Positions 40,622-50,620 of a stretch of DNA of 64,000 bases are shown in pieces. The notes under the pieces are model-generated. The model was not told the origin of the DNA. It searched no databases and saw nothing but the letters and a program-made list of their open reading frames with translations. Both the position numbers and the translations under genes were made by a program. Origin of the DNA: Persicaria tinctoria. Lineage: Eukaryota > Streptophyta > Magnoliopsida > Caryophyllales > Polygonaceae. The stretch's first letter is position 1, and every line of letters begins with the position of its first letter. The stretch is taken from assembly GCA_037127255.1 (NCBI GenBank), contig JBANSL010000005.1, forward strand, positions 3,720,001 to 3,784,000, written 5' to 3'.

Positions 40622-42262
40622 ATGAGTATCAGCTCTATTGTTAGTCTTGCTGCTGGAAAATTCAGCGACCTTCTGGTCCAAGAAGCCGAGCTGTTGTACG
40701 GTGTGGAGGACCAAGTTCGGAGTTTGGAAAGGGAGCTGAGAATGATTAACGCTTTCCTCACAGACATGGAGGCCATGGATGAGGAAAGCAGTGATGAAAG
40801 AAGCCGCACCACCATCACAGAGATCAGAAAGATTGCTTATGATGCTGAAGATGTAATCGAGTCGTACATCCTTGAAGCTAGTTTTCCTGTTGATAAGATG
40901 GAAGCCTTCTTCAAAAGGTATTTATGCCTCTGTCGATCCCTTCTACGCACCCACCAAGTTGGCTCTGAGATTGAAGCCATCAAAGCTAGGTTAGTTGACA
41001 CCTTGGGGAGTTGGAGGAATTATGTGGGTCCTAATGGGGGAATTAGAACAGATGTAGGAGCTGGGCTGAATCGTGGTAGCCGGAGGAGACGAGTTGCCTA
41101 TCCTCATAACAAGGAGGAACATGTGGTTGGCCTTGATGAAGACATCAACAAGCTGGTGGGGTTGTTGACTTCTGGTGGTACCAAAATCCAAGTGCTATCA
41201 ATTGTGGGAATGGGTGGTTCCGGCAAGACCACTCTTGCTAGGAAGCTTTACAACCATGAGGAAATCAAGAAACATTATGATTGCATAGCATGGGTATCAA
41301 TTTCACAAGAGTGGGTTGCTCAACAAATCCTAATTGAGCTAGTGAGAGATGCCATTGGGGAAACTATGGGAAAGAATGAGACCTGGAGCGTTCGAGATTT
41401 GGTACAAAAGCTTCATCAATATTTGGAGGGTAAAAGATATTTGATTGTTCTTGATGATGTGTGGGCAAAGCAAGCACTTGAAGACATCTTTCCGGCTTTG
41501 CCGGATGATGGAAAGAGAATCATAATCACAACTCGAAAACGAGAAGTGGTTGATTTTCCAGATTTAAAAAGCTCCATCCACGAGCCAAGACGCCTCACCG
41601 AAGAAGAGAGTTGGGAGCTATTTAGAAATATAGCTCTCATTCATAGGGAGCAGAGTGACAATTCTATAGAGATTAGTGTCCTAGAAACTCTGGGGAGGGA
41701 GATGTTGAAGAAATGTCAAGGGCTGCCATTAGCAGTGATTGCACTAGCTGGAATTCTAAGTAAAAAAGAAACCCTTGAGGAATGGCAGAGGGTGAAGAAG
41801 ACAGTAAGCTCAAGGATAATGGAAGAGGGGAGAGGCACACAATTATATGGGCCGGTGAATGAAATGCTAACATTAAGCTATAATGATCTACGCAATGAAC
41901 TAAAACTATGCTTTCTTTACTTGGCCATGTTTCCGGAGGACGCTGAGATTCTAACCGGAAATCTGATTAGAATGTGGATAGCCGAAGGGTTTATCACATC
42001 TAATATATTGCAAGAAGGTGAGAAATTGGAGGATGTGGCAGAGGACTATATAGAAGAGTTAATTGATCGTTGTGTGGTTCAAAGTGCAAGCAAAAACTAT
42101 AGAGGGGAGGTGAAGTCGATTCGAGTGCATGATCTTGTGAGAGATTTATGCATAAAAAAAGCAAAGCAACAAGACTTCCTCGAGATATTCACTTCTCAAT
42201 CCTCAAATGCAGATGCAATAGTGACAGAATTACGTCGAACTGCACTTTATTCGGACAGGTGA
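40622..42262 (+). CDS. CC-NB-ARC disease resistance protein (RPP8/RPP13-like), 5' exon; LRR not found
   Basis: Intracellular immune receptor of the coiled-coil NLR class. The 546-codon frame starts at ATG 40622 (MSISSIVSLAAGKFSDLL) with an Rx-type coiled coil (about residues 1-130). The NB-ARC motifs follow in order: P-loop GMGGSGKTTLAR (near 195), RNBS-A WVSISQEW (near 222), kinase-2 YLIVLDDVW (near 272), RNBS-B IIITTRKR, GLPL in CQGLPLAVIAL (near 365), RNBS-D CFLYLAMFPED (near 429). The MHD position reads VHD (near 501). The frame ends at ALYSDR-TGA, but the bases there are GACAG|GTGAGA, a consensus splice donor, so the stop probably lies in an intron. No LRR-coding exon is visible before the transposons from 42.95 kb. 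It is either an NLR whose LRR exon was lost or moved, a CC-NB-only protein, or a gene with a TE-swollen intron. Confidence 0.88.
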   Translation: MSISSIVSLAAGKFSDLLVQEAELLYGVEDQVRSLERELRMINAFLTDMEAMDEESSDERSRTTITEIRKIAYDAEDVIESYILEASFPVDKMEAFFKRYLCLCRSLLRTHQVGSEIEAIKARLVDTLGSWRNYVGPNGGIRTDVGAGLNRGSRRRRVAYPHNKEEHVVGLDEDINKLVGLLTSGGTKIQVLSIVGMGGSGKTTLARKLYNHEEIKKHYDCIAWVSISQEWVAQQILIELVRDAIGETMGKNETWSVRDLVQKLHQYLEGKRYLIVLDDVWAKQALEDIFPALPDDGKRIIITTRKREVVDFPDLKSSIHEPRRLTEEESWELFRNIALIHREQSDNSIEISVLETLGREMLKKCQGLPLAVIALAGILSKKETLEEWQRVKKTVSSRIMEEGRGTQLYGPVNEMLTLSYNDLRNELKLCFLYLAMFPEDAEILTGNLIRMWIAEGFITSNILQEGEKLEDVAEDYIEELIDRCVVQSASKNYRGEVKSIRVHDLVRDLCIKKAKQQDFLEIFTSQSSNADAIVTELRRTALYSDR

Positions 42263-42950
42263 GATGATTACTCCTCCCTCCCATCGTTCACTAATATTTT
42301 ATATTTGTCATTTTGGCTTTGAAAATATGTTCCAAAATATTCCATTCGTCTTAACATATAGGTAATTTGACTTTTTGACACTTTAGATAAAAAAAACATC
42401 AAAACTCTATAAAATTTCAAAATTTTCAAATTATTTTTTTTTAAAAATTATTTCATATTTATAATATTTAGTATTCATAAAGTTATAATTCAAAATTAGT
42501 ATTCATTTGATTAACCAATTAGTCTTCATATTTAACGTTAAATATGAATACTAGGTAGTTATACAATTTATTTTTTAAACTAATCTAGCCCATTGATTTT
42601 TTTTTATCAAAGAGTTTGTCATGTGTATGAATTATATGGGTATTATAAATACCTTTGTAGTGTAATATGGAGATTATCCATTGAATAATCAAATGTCAAA
42701 TTACCTATTTCTCTCTTGAAGCTATCTGATCTCTCTCTTCCTTTACCTTTACCTTTTCCGTTCCTTCTCTAAACTCATCTAAACCCTAATCTCTCTATCT
42801 CTAAACCTTCATCTTATTTCCTAATCTCTTCCTTTTTCCTGTCAATCTCTTTTATTCTAGGTTATGATCCATTAGGGACATAACAGATCGGTACGAAAGA
42901 AAGGCATACTAGCAAGGGATTTTACAGGATTGCTATTGACACGACCAATT
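42263..42950. other. AT-rich region after the NB-ARC exon
   Basis: Begins near 'ctcctccctcccatcgttcac', which looks like one end of a Stowaway-type element, without a confident partner end. A CT-rich stretch (42720-42850) looks leader-like. No LRR or other coding sequence is recognisable. Confidence 0.4.
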
Positions 42951-43203
42951 TATCGCCATGAGTCCGTTTTTCCCTCAACCACCATTGGCCGGCCACGGTT
43001 TTAGAAACCGTGAGAATGTTTATGGCGACGGTTTTGAAAACCGTCGCCATAAATTCCCATTTGCATCCAATAGACGACTTATTTTCTCAGGAAGCCTCCC
43101 ACATTCTTAGTAACCGTGGCCGTGTTTGAAAACGAGGTGGAAGTAGGTGGATGAGGATGGATTTTTGGGGGTGGAAGGGATGAAGATGGAATCTCGGGGT
43201 GGA

Positions 43204-44604
43204 TGATAGCATGCATTTAGAGAGTTATAATAGGTTGCATTTAGCTTAGTTATGATACATATCATGCATGGTTTAAGTATAATTTGCATATTTGTTCTCT
43301 GTGTGGTTGGAGTCGGAATCTACATGCTTTTATTGATTATTTCGGGTAATCGCGGATCCGAGGAGGAGACATGGGTTGATAACGCATTGGATGAGAATGT
43401 CTAGTTGATCGAAGAAGCTTACATGAAGATCTCAAGAGGTCCTGAGAAGAAGAAGCGAACCTAAACGAAGAACAAGTCTGCAGAAGTTGTCGCCAGACAT
43501 GCTGAACTTGTTTTGCACTTTCTGGAGGCCTCGGTTGTCCGATCGACTATTATGACCATGCGTTGGAAATCTCTTTCAGAGAGCTACAACTTTCATGTTG
43601 ACGTCGAGAGCTAATTCGAGACGGAATTTTCGGGAAAAACCAATGCAGCGCCCGCCGCCAGGGGCGGTATTCATGCTGCGCCCGCCGCAACTTTGCGGCG
43701 CCCGCCGCACGGGTCATCAGCGCAGCGCCGTTTTGAGAAAAACCCTAGTTGTTCTATTTTGTTTGGAGGGCCGACTTGGATGTTTTATTAGGCCACTTTT
43801 ACGTTATTTTTCATAACTTCCATTCTATTCTTACGTTCTATCGTACAACTAGAGAGAGAGCGATGTTCGCCATGGACGACTAAACTCTCTTCGTTCTCCT
43901 TGCAATTTGAAGCTTTATTTGGATTGAATTGTGAGTTTCTAATTCTTGTTTCTTATTTCCTATATTGAATGTTTCGACTTCTTTGTGCTTGAATGTTTGA
44001 TTGTTTTATTCTATCTCGACTGATCAACTTGGTAGAATCAATTCAATTGCTAGGGTTTTGTAGATTCATGATTGCGAACCTTAACCCAAGTGACAAACTT
44101 GTTCCTTTAGGGCTGATTGAACTAATTGAATGAGTAGGAAGTTGAATGTGTTGTTAAATCCTTCTTTAGGGACTGCAAATACCTTGGTTAATCTCTGAAC
44201 TTAAAGCTATCAATTGGGTTAAATCCTTCTTTAGGGACTGTTCGATTGATAAGGGTTTCTAGGACTGATTGGACTAGTAACTATATTAGGTCGGGACAAG
44301 GGCATTCATAGGAAACCTAAAAGGACAAGAGGAAGTTACAATATCAATTCAACCAAATAAAATGGATAGTTGTAGGTAGAGCGATCTTCTCTAAATTGTT
44401 TTGCATCAATTTTGTTTATAGTTTATTTTGTTTTCTTTTCAATCTCAATCAACCAAAAAAACCCCCTTTCTACTAATTGGTAAATACACATTGTTGAGAA
44501 ATACTTGATTCTCTGTGGGATCGACCTCTTACTTGCTTGCTATACTAGTTTGTAGGTTTGAGTTTTATTTTGATACGATTTATGCGACTAAAAACCGCTC
44601 ATCA
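43204..44604 (+). repeat. 5' LTR of the gag-only retrotransposon
   Basis: 1401 bp from TGATAGCATGC to CCGCTCATCA. Around 43647-43710 the 11-mer GCGCCCGCCGC occurs three times in a very GC-rich block within an AT-rich LTR. The 73-codon frame here, repeated in the 3' LTR, is not considered coding. Confidence 0.95.
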
Positions 44605-44607
44605 AAT

Positions 44608-44625
44608 TGGCGCCGTTGCCGGGGA
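44608..44625 (+). other. Primer binding site, tRNA-Asp type
   Basis: TGGCGCCGTTGCCGGGGA, three bases after the LTR end, complements the 3' end of plant tRNA-Asp (CCCCGGCAACGGCGCCA), the primer used by many Athila/Tat-type elements. Confidence 0.85.
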
Positions 44626-44734
44626 ATCAAAGTTTATTTCTTTGTTTTGTGTGTTTGCCGATTATTGTATATAACTTAACTTTGTTGTGAACCTATCTTA
44701 CGGTTCACGACACCCTTACTACTAACATCTTAAG

Positions 44735-45874
44735 ATGAGATTAATGCAGTATCAAGGCGAAAATTTTCACCATTATTTCACAAGAGTGAATAATTTATTG
44801 GACGCCCGTTATGCAAGGGGTTACCAAGATAGTTTGCAAGATATGGTTGTTTGTGTACTTGAGGGTATGACTCCTGAGACCAAAGAACTTGCCGAGTCTA
44901 TGAGTAACGGAGGCTTGACAAGTTTCAACTTATCAGAGATGTGGGATTTTTTCTGCTACATGGGTCACTGGGTGGAGCAGGAAGAAGCTTTCACACGTCA
45001 GGTTAAGTTGGAGCAGGTGCTTAAAAGGATGGAGCGAATTGAGGAACAATTGAACCAACTTAATCAACCGGTGAGTGAGTTGGTAGTAGAACAACGCTTT
45101 ATTTCTCAAGTTGATGAAAGCCAAGACACAAACAATGATGGTTTGATCGATGAGAGCCCGATGCTCCCTTACATGGAGTCTCATGAGTGCACGCATGATG
45201 ATCCATGTGTTTTGGCTCCTATTTCATCTGAAGAAATCTTCCCTGACTTGCCTATCAAGGAATCATTTACCGAGCCGATTTCTGTGGCTCTCAAAGAAGG
45301 TATTGATATTTCTTACACTTTTGTGAATTTTGGTGAATATACAGACCCTTGGGAGCATTACTTTGAGAAGCCACCAGCGGAACTGTGTTGGTGGTACCAC
45401 ATTCCTTCGGTAGAGGGTCATGATAAATTGAAAAGGCTTTTAACTTTTATATTACATAATTTCAGTTTATCATTATATTATATATGCTTACTTGATATGT
45501 GGGCACAAGACTTTGACAAATTACTGAGGGCGTTAACAATGTCTGAATCGATCTTAGACAGAACCCAGGTATGTTTTTTTTTTCTTTATTTCTTTTATTT
45601 TAAGTTCGAATTAATTTTTATATACATACTCCGTATTGTTTTTATTTCCGTAAAAAAAAAAAAGAAAAAGAAAAAGAAAAACTACGCTTTCCTTTCTCCC
45701 TCTCCGAGAGAACAGCCTCCGCCTCCTCTCTCTCTGCTCGCGTCTCCTGCTTCCGTCATCCACCGCCCTCCAGACCGTCTTCGGCAATCTGAAGCCGCCG
45801 GCCGCCACCACCCGACATCACCATCTTTCCACACCCGACCTACCTCTCCCCTGGAAGTCCCGACGGAAGCCTAG
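44735..45874 (+). CDS. Gag-like protein of the LTR retrotransposon
   Basis: The frame starts at ATG 44735, 110 bases after the primer site. Residues about 5-90 (GENFHHYFTRVNNLL, YQDSLQDMVVCVLEGMTPET, NLSEMWDFF) follow the plant Ty3 retrotransposon gag pattern 'GETF..aW.rF..LL..cP.hg......F..GL.p.t'. A coiled-coil stretch follows (KLEQVLKRMERIEEQLNQL, about 90-110), then a region unfamiliar to me (CWWYHIPSVEGHDKLKR, about 223-240). No zinc knuckle, protease or polymerase is present. The true coding part may end near 45568, where ACCCAG|GTATGT forms a splice donor. Beyond it the frame runs through poly-T, poly-A and CT-rich leader-like DNA. In the element it would supply particle protein only. 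Confidence 0.65.
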   Translation: MRLMQYQGENFHHYFTRVNNLLDARYARGYQDSLQDMVVCVLEGMTPETKELAESMSNGGLTSFNLSEMWDFFCYMGHWVEQEEAFTRQVKLEQVLKRMERIEEQLNQLNQPVSELVVEQRFISQVDESQDTNNDGLIDESPMLPYMESHECTHDDPCVLAPISSEEIFPDLPIKESFTEPISVALKEGIDISYTFVNFGEYTDPWEHYFEKPPAELCWWYHIPSVEGHDKLKRLLTFILHNFSLSLYYICLLDMWAQDFDKLLRALTMSESILDRTQVCFFFLYFFYFKFELIFIYILRIVFISVKKKKKKKKKNYAFLSPSPREQPPPPLSLLASPASVIHRPPDRLRQSEAAGRHHPTSPSFHTRPTSPLEVPTEA

Positions 45875-46860
45875 ATCCATCTCGCTGATTCTATTTCGCT
45901 CCGGCACCGCCTGCTCGGACATCACCGTCATCTCTCTTCAACCTTGGATCGCCGGAATTCCCCTCCTGTCACCGTCTTTCCTCCTCGTCGGGATCTCCAT
46001 CTCCCACGGCCATCTGAAGCCGCCGGCCACCAGTCCACCGTCTTTTCCCCCAAATTCCCCGACTTGGACTGCAGTATCGGAAGGTAACTGAAGGTATCAT
46101 TGAATTTCCACTTCAAGATGTCTGAATTGGGTTGAATTGTCTTGGCTTGGATTTGATTGGTTAGTACTGAGATTATAATAGCTTATTAGTTGAATTGGCA
46201 AGTGCAACTAAATTGCTTAAATTTGAAATTGAGTTCCTGATGCCTTGTTTCTACACTGCTGAATTTTGATGCAGCTGAATTTTGTGTGGTTTCGTTGAAA
46301 TTTGAAGGAAAATTATTTTAATGTGCTGGAATTTTGTAGAGTTTGTAGCTGATTGATTTCTTCTTGCTATATTTGAAATTAGCTGAGGATTTTATTTAGT
46401 CTCAATTGCTCTTATCAAGAAGCCTGGATACTTTGAGATGATGTCCATGCTTTAATTTTTATTAGCTAGGTTGCTCTCTGAAATCACTTGAATTTCATGT
46501 TTTAAATTTGTCATAAGGGATTGAGCAGGTACTAAGCTGAATTGTTTTTTTGATATGCTGGGATGTGTTCTTTCTTTTACTTGGATGATATTATTATGCT
46601 TAGACAGTTGGACTGCTTTGTCTTGTGCGTTCCTTGCTTTGTGTCTTGGCCAGGACCTTTTGCAAAGGATACGATGCCTATATTTTTCCAACTCTAAGAA
46701 GGTTCAGAAATGTCAATTACATCCAAGTTGCTGCTAGAACACCCAGAGCAACACCACCACCTCTTCTTGAGCTCAATGATTTGTCTCGAATGTCTGATTA
46801 TATTGTGAGTTTCCTCTACCTCTTTTATTCTTTTTCTTTACTTTGAGGACAAAGTAAAAC
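45569..46860 (+). other. Gene-like insert in the retrotransposon: leader-like block and exon-like block
   Basis: 45690-46085 is a CT- and CCGCC-rich block resembling a plant 5' UTR/first exon, quite unlike the element around it. 46640-46803 is an open stretch (IFPTLRRFRNVNYIQVAART, PPPLLELNDLSRMSDYI) that ends at ATT|GTGAGT, a donor-like site. The arrangement suggests a captured host gene segment with introns, but the source gene is not recognised. Confidence 0.4.
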
Positions 46861-48252
46861 TTTAAGCATGAGTGGGGAATTCAAGTGTAGCTCCGTCTTT
46901 ATATATATTAGTTTTCTGCCTTTTGTTTTTTTTTTCATGTTAGTTTTCTGTTTTTTTTTTTTTTTTTTTCAATTTTTGTTATGCATTTCATTGCATTTAG
47001 ATGTTATTAAAGATACCCATCTTGGTTTAGTTTGTTCTCTAATTCATTTTTATGATCTTATTGCATAAATCCCATAATTTGATTGAATTGCTTGAAAATG
47101 ATTTTTGGAGCATGATTTGAGAATATAATTGAGCAAGTATGATTCATAGTTGAGGTTTAATTGAAATCTAAAAAAAAAAAACATAACCTTTGTGAGTTTG
47201 TTTTGACCTTATAGGGACTTTACATATTATTCCCTTTTGCTTTTATTGTGTGATTATACTCTCCATATGCTTCTTATTTCAATACCGTATTGCACATGTT
47301 TGTTGCTTGTGAATTTCAAATGATTGAGGCATGTTTTCTTTAGCCATATTATACCCTATCTATCTTACATATTATCCTGTGCTTGAAGCCCATCTGAGCC
47401 TTAAAGCCTATCATTTTTTTATAGCTCCACAAAAATATATCATAGCCAATGATTAGCCTGACCCCATCCGGGAATTAGGAGGAGAATTGGTGAAAAATCT
47501 TTATGTTGGAGTAGCTTTGAGTGAAGATGATGTATGTATGGTTGTATATTGCGAGAGGCATAGCCAAAATAAGGTAACCCTTCTTGCATAATAGAGATGA
47601 CTTGTTACTAGGGGCCTAAGGAGGATAAAATTCACTTAGGAGTAAAAGTCTAGTAAGCTTGGATCTAGAGAGGATAAAATTCACCTAGGGGCAAAAGTAA
47701 GCATAAAAGAAAAGAAAAGAAAGTCATCATTCAAATGGAAAAATTGCATAAGTTGTATGGCTATTGAAATCGACGAGTGCTTATTGATGTGTATTGGAGT
47801 TTATGTTATTGGAATGGTTTGCGAAGTATGAAAGTTTTGGTGTTGTTCTGGTTGGTTGTTGTTCCTTTTTCCCGGATTTTTAGCACCACAAGCTTAAATA
47901 TTTCTCATGCTTTATGTTCCTACCAAAGCCCCATTACAACCTTATAAAAGTCCTCATGATGTTGTTTGCAAGTGATAACTTTCACGGTGTACAGAGCATT
48001 TTGGATTGAGTTGAGAGTTGGACTTTAAAGACTAAACACATGAGAGCTTGAGTGAAACACATTATCCCGGTGAGGTTGGATTAAATTTGCTTTTACTATT
48101 GGATCGCTCATATATTTGTTAGGATATTTGTTTTCTTATTCATGACTCCTATTGTTTGATGTTGCTTTTCTAAAACTATAGCATGAAGATCTTATTTGTG
48201 GGATGATCAATTCTATATTTGTTTTTGATTGCTTGAGGACAAGCAAAAGCTT
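46861..48252 (+). other. Non-coding 3' internal region of the retrotransposon
   Basis: No coding frame. 47310-48252 is the counterpart of window bases 50-1021 (shared blocks 'cccatccgggaattagga', 'aattcacttaggagtaaaag', 'cccggtgaggttgga'). Near 46842 'tttgaggacaaagtaaaactttaagcatgagtgggga' segments resemble a decayed copy of the pre-polypurine motif that precedes the 3' LTR. Confidence 0.6.
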
Positions 48253-48267
48253 AAGTGTGGGGGAGTT
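48253..48267 (+). other. Polypurine tract
   Basis: AAGTGTGGGGGAGTT lies directly before the 3' LTR and primes plus-strand synthesis. It is identical to the tract at 1022-1036. Confidence 0.85.
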
Positions 48268-49665
48268 TGATAGCATGCATTTAGAGAGTTATAATAGGTT
48301 GCATTTAGCTTAGTTATGATACATATCATGCATGGTTTAAGTATAATTTGCATATTTGTTCTCTGTGTGGTTGGAGTCGGAATCTACATGCTTTTATTGA
48401 TTATTTCGGGTAATCGCGGATCCGAGGAGGAGACATGGGTTGATAACGCATTGGATGAGAATGTCTAGTTGATCGAAGAAGCTTACATGAAGATCTCAAG
48501 AGGTCCTGAGAAGAAGAAGCGAACCTAAACGAAGAACAAGTCTGCAGAAGTTGTCGCCAGACATGCTGAACTTGTTTTGCACTTTCTGGAGGCCTCGGTT
48601 GTCCGATCGACTATTATGACCATGCGTTGGAAAGCTCTTTCAGAGAGCTACAACTTTCATGTTGACGTCGAGAGCTAATTCGAGACGGAATTTTCGGGAA
48701 AAACCAATGCAGCGCCCGCCGCCAGGGGCGGTATTCATGCTGCGCCCGCCGCAACTTTGCGGCGCCCGCCGCACGGGTCATCAGCGCAGCGCCGTTTTGA
48801 GAAAAACCCTAGTTGTTCTATTTTGTTTGGAGGGCCGACTTGGATGTTTTATTAGGCCACTTTTATGTTATTTTTCATAACTTCCATTCTATTCTTACGT
48901 TCTAGCGTACAACTAGAGAGAGAGCGATGTTCGCCATGGACGACTAAACTCTCTTCGTTCTCCTTGCAATTTGAAGCTTTATTTGGATTGAATTGTGAGT
49001 TTCTAATTCTTGTTTCTTATTTCCTATATTGAATGTTTCGATTTCTTTGTGCTTGAATGTTTGATTGTTTTATTCTATCTCGACTGATCAACTTGGTAGA
49101 ATCAATTCAATTGCTAGGGTTTTGTAGATTCATGATTGCGAACCTTAACCCAAGTGACAAACTTGTTCCTTTAGGGCTGATTGAACTAATTGAATGAGTA
49201 GGAAGTTGAATGTGTTGTTAAATCCTTCTTTAGGGACTGCAAATACCTTGGTTAATCTCTGAACTTAAAGCTATCAATTGGGTTAAATCCTTCTTTAGGG
49301 ACCGTTCGATTGATAAGGGTTTCTAGGACTGATTGGACTAGTAACTATATTAGGTCGGGACAAGGGCATTCATAGGAAACCTAAAAGGACAAGAGGAAGT
49401 TACAATATCAATTCAACCAAATAAAGTGGATAGTTGTAGGTAGAGCGATCTTCTCTAAATTGTTTTGCATCAATTTTGTTTATAGTTTATTTTGTCTTTT
49501 CAATCTCAATCAACCAAAAAAAACCCCTTTCTACTAATTGGTAAATACACATTGTTGAGAAATACTTGATTTTCTGTGGGATCGACCTCTTACTTGCTTG
49601 CTATACTAGTTTGTAGGTTTGAGTTTTATTTTGATACGGTTTATGCGACTAAAAACCGCTCATCA
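48268..49665 (+). repeat. 3' LTR of the gag-only retrotransposon
   Basis: 1398 bp, TGATAGCATGC to CCGCTCATCA. It differs from the 5' LTR at nine positions by eye and lacks 3 bp in the TTTTGT(TTTC) stretch. Confidence 0.95.
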
Positions 49666-49919
49666 GTGGACAGGGTGGAGTTTTGAATCCCTTTTAATCC
49701 CGTTCATGTTTGGTTGTATTTTGAAGTTTTGGTGGATGGATGCACTGAAAAAGACCCAATTTCCCCCACTAATCCACATGAAAGGAAAATTATACCCCTC
49801 CCAAATGGCCCTCACCCCAACCCATCTTCTCCATCTTCTCCATTCGTAGCCGAAGGAGCCGAGCTCCATTCAGAGAACCTCCACACCCACGCAGCTCGCG
49901 GTGCACCTCCGCCCTTGCC

Positions 49920-50620
49920 CCTGCACTTCCGACGCCCATCAGAGCAACGAAAGACGTGATTGCGAAGCAAGACGAGCTTCAGAGGAAGTTTCTTGAAGTC
50001 ATGGAGAAGAAAAAGAGCGATCGGAAGGTAAGAGATGAAGCCTGGAAGGCTCAGGAACTGGCGAGGCTTCAATGCGAGTGCGAAATCCCAGTCCACGAGC
50101 GATCTATGACCTCCGCTAAAGACGCCGTGCTCATCTCTTTCCTCCAGCAACTCTCCGATCACCAGCAGATCCCTCTCCCTCCAGCAATCCTCCACCCTCA
50201 ACCACCAATTCCACTTCCACCAGCACTTCCGATCTCGCAACCGCAACAAATACCGATTAATGTCGACATTAATCCAGCAGAAACTACACCACCGCCGAGG
50301 AAGCACGATGAATCAGATCAGAGCAGGGGGAGCTCGTCGTGGTGGCCGAAGGAGAAGATAGAGGCATTAATAAAGCTGAGGACGACGATGGAGGAGAAGT
50401 ACTAGCATGAGGGAGGGGCGAAAGGGACGTTGTGGGAGGAGATCTTGGCAGAGATGAAGAGGATCGGTTACAATCGGAGCTCGAGCCCCTCTACGCCACC
50501 AAGTCCACCGCCGTCTCACCGACGGCGTTCACGGCGGAGCCTCACGAAGAGGAGGATGAAGCGGGAGGATATGAGATTACTGTTAGTAATGCCACCTCCA
50601 TGGGCGGAGCTGCGACGGCA
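49920..50620 (+). pseudogene. Captured GT-2-like trihelix transcription factor fragment
   Basis: The frame from about 49938 reads DVIAKQDELQRKFLEVMEKK, SDRKVRDEAWKAQELARLQ, ERSMTSAKDAVLISFLQQL. This is the central coiled-coil region of plant GT-2 trihelix factors, followed by the start of the C-terminal trihelix (WWPKEKIEALIKLRTTMEEKY). A TAG at 50403-50405 breaks it, but the homology continues in frame as GAKGTLWEEILAEMKRIGYNR. It then drops most of the helix-3 region and appears to resume out of frame as LEPLYATKS (parent pattern 'QLDALY'). The N-terminal trihelix is absent. It lies between the inverted arms of the DNA transposon, so it looks like a transduplicated, decayed fragment of a DNA-binding factor gene. 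Confidence 0.75.

Larger units (their letters stand above)
43204..49665 (+). mobile_element. Complete non-autonomous Ty3-type LTR retrotransposon with a solo gag-like ORF
   Basis: 6462 bp with two LTRs (43204-44604 and 48268-49665), a perfect GTGGA target duplication (43199-43203 and 49666-49670), a tRNA-Asp-type primer site and a polypurine tract. The LTRs differ by nine substitutions and one 3-bp gap by eye, about 0.6%, so insertion is recent. The internal 3.66 kb has only a gag-like frame (44735 on) and no protease, reverse transcriptase or integrase. The primer site and PPT style point to the Athila/Tat side. It would depend on enzymes from a related autonomous element. Confidence 0.92.

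Noticed and set aside
42980..43070. Strong hairpins (cggtttt..aaaaccg) that could be a microRNA precursor or terminator
   Set aside because: The same palindromes recur inverted at about 50900-50960 and are better explained as subterminal repeats of a DNA transposon.
43595..43816. 73-codon frame repeated at 48659
   Set aside because: Inside both LTRs across the GCGCCCGCCGC repeats; composition-driven and without homology.
44735..45874. Host-gene interpretation of the 379-codon frame
   Set aside because: It sits 110 bases after a tRNA-Asp primer site within paired LTRs and follows a retrotransposon gag pattern.
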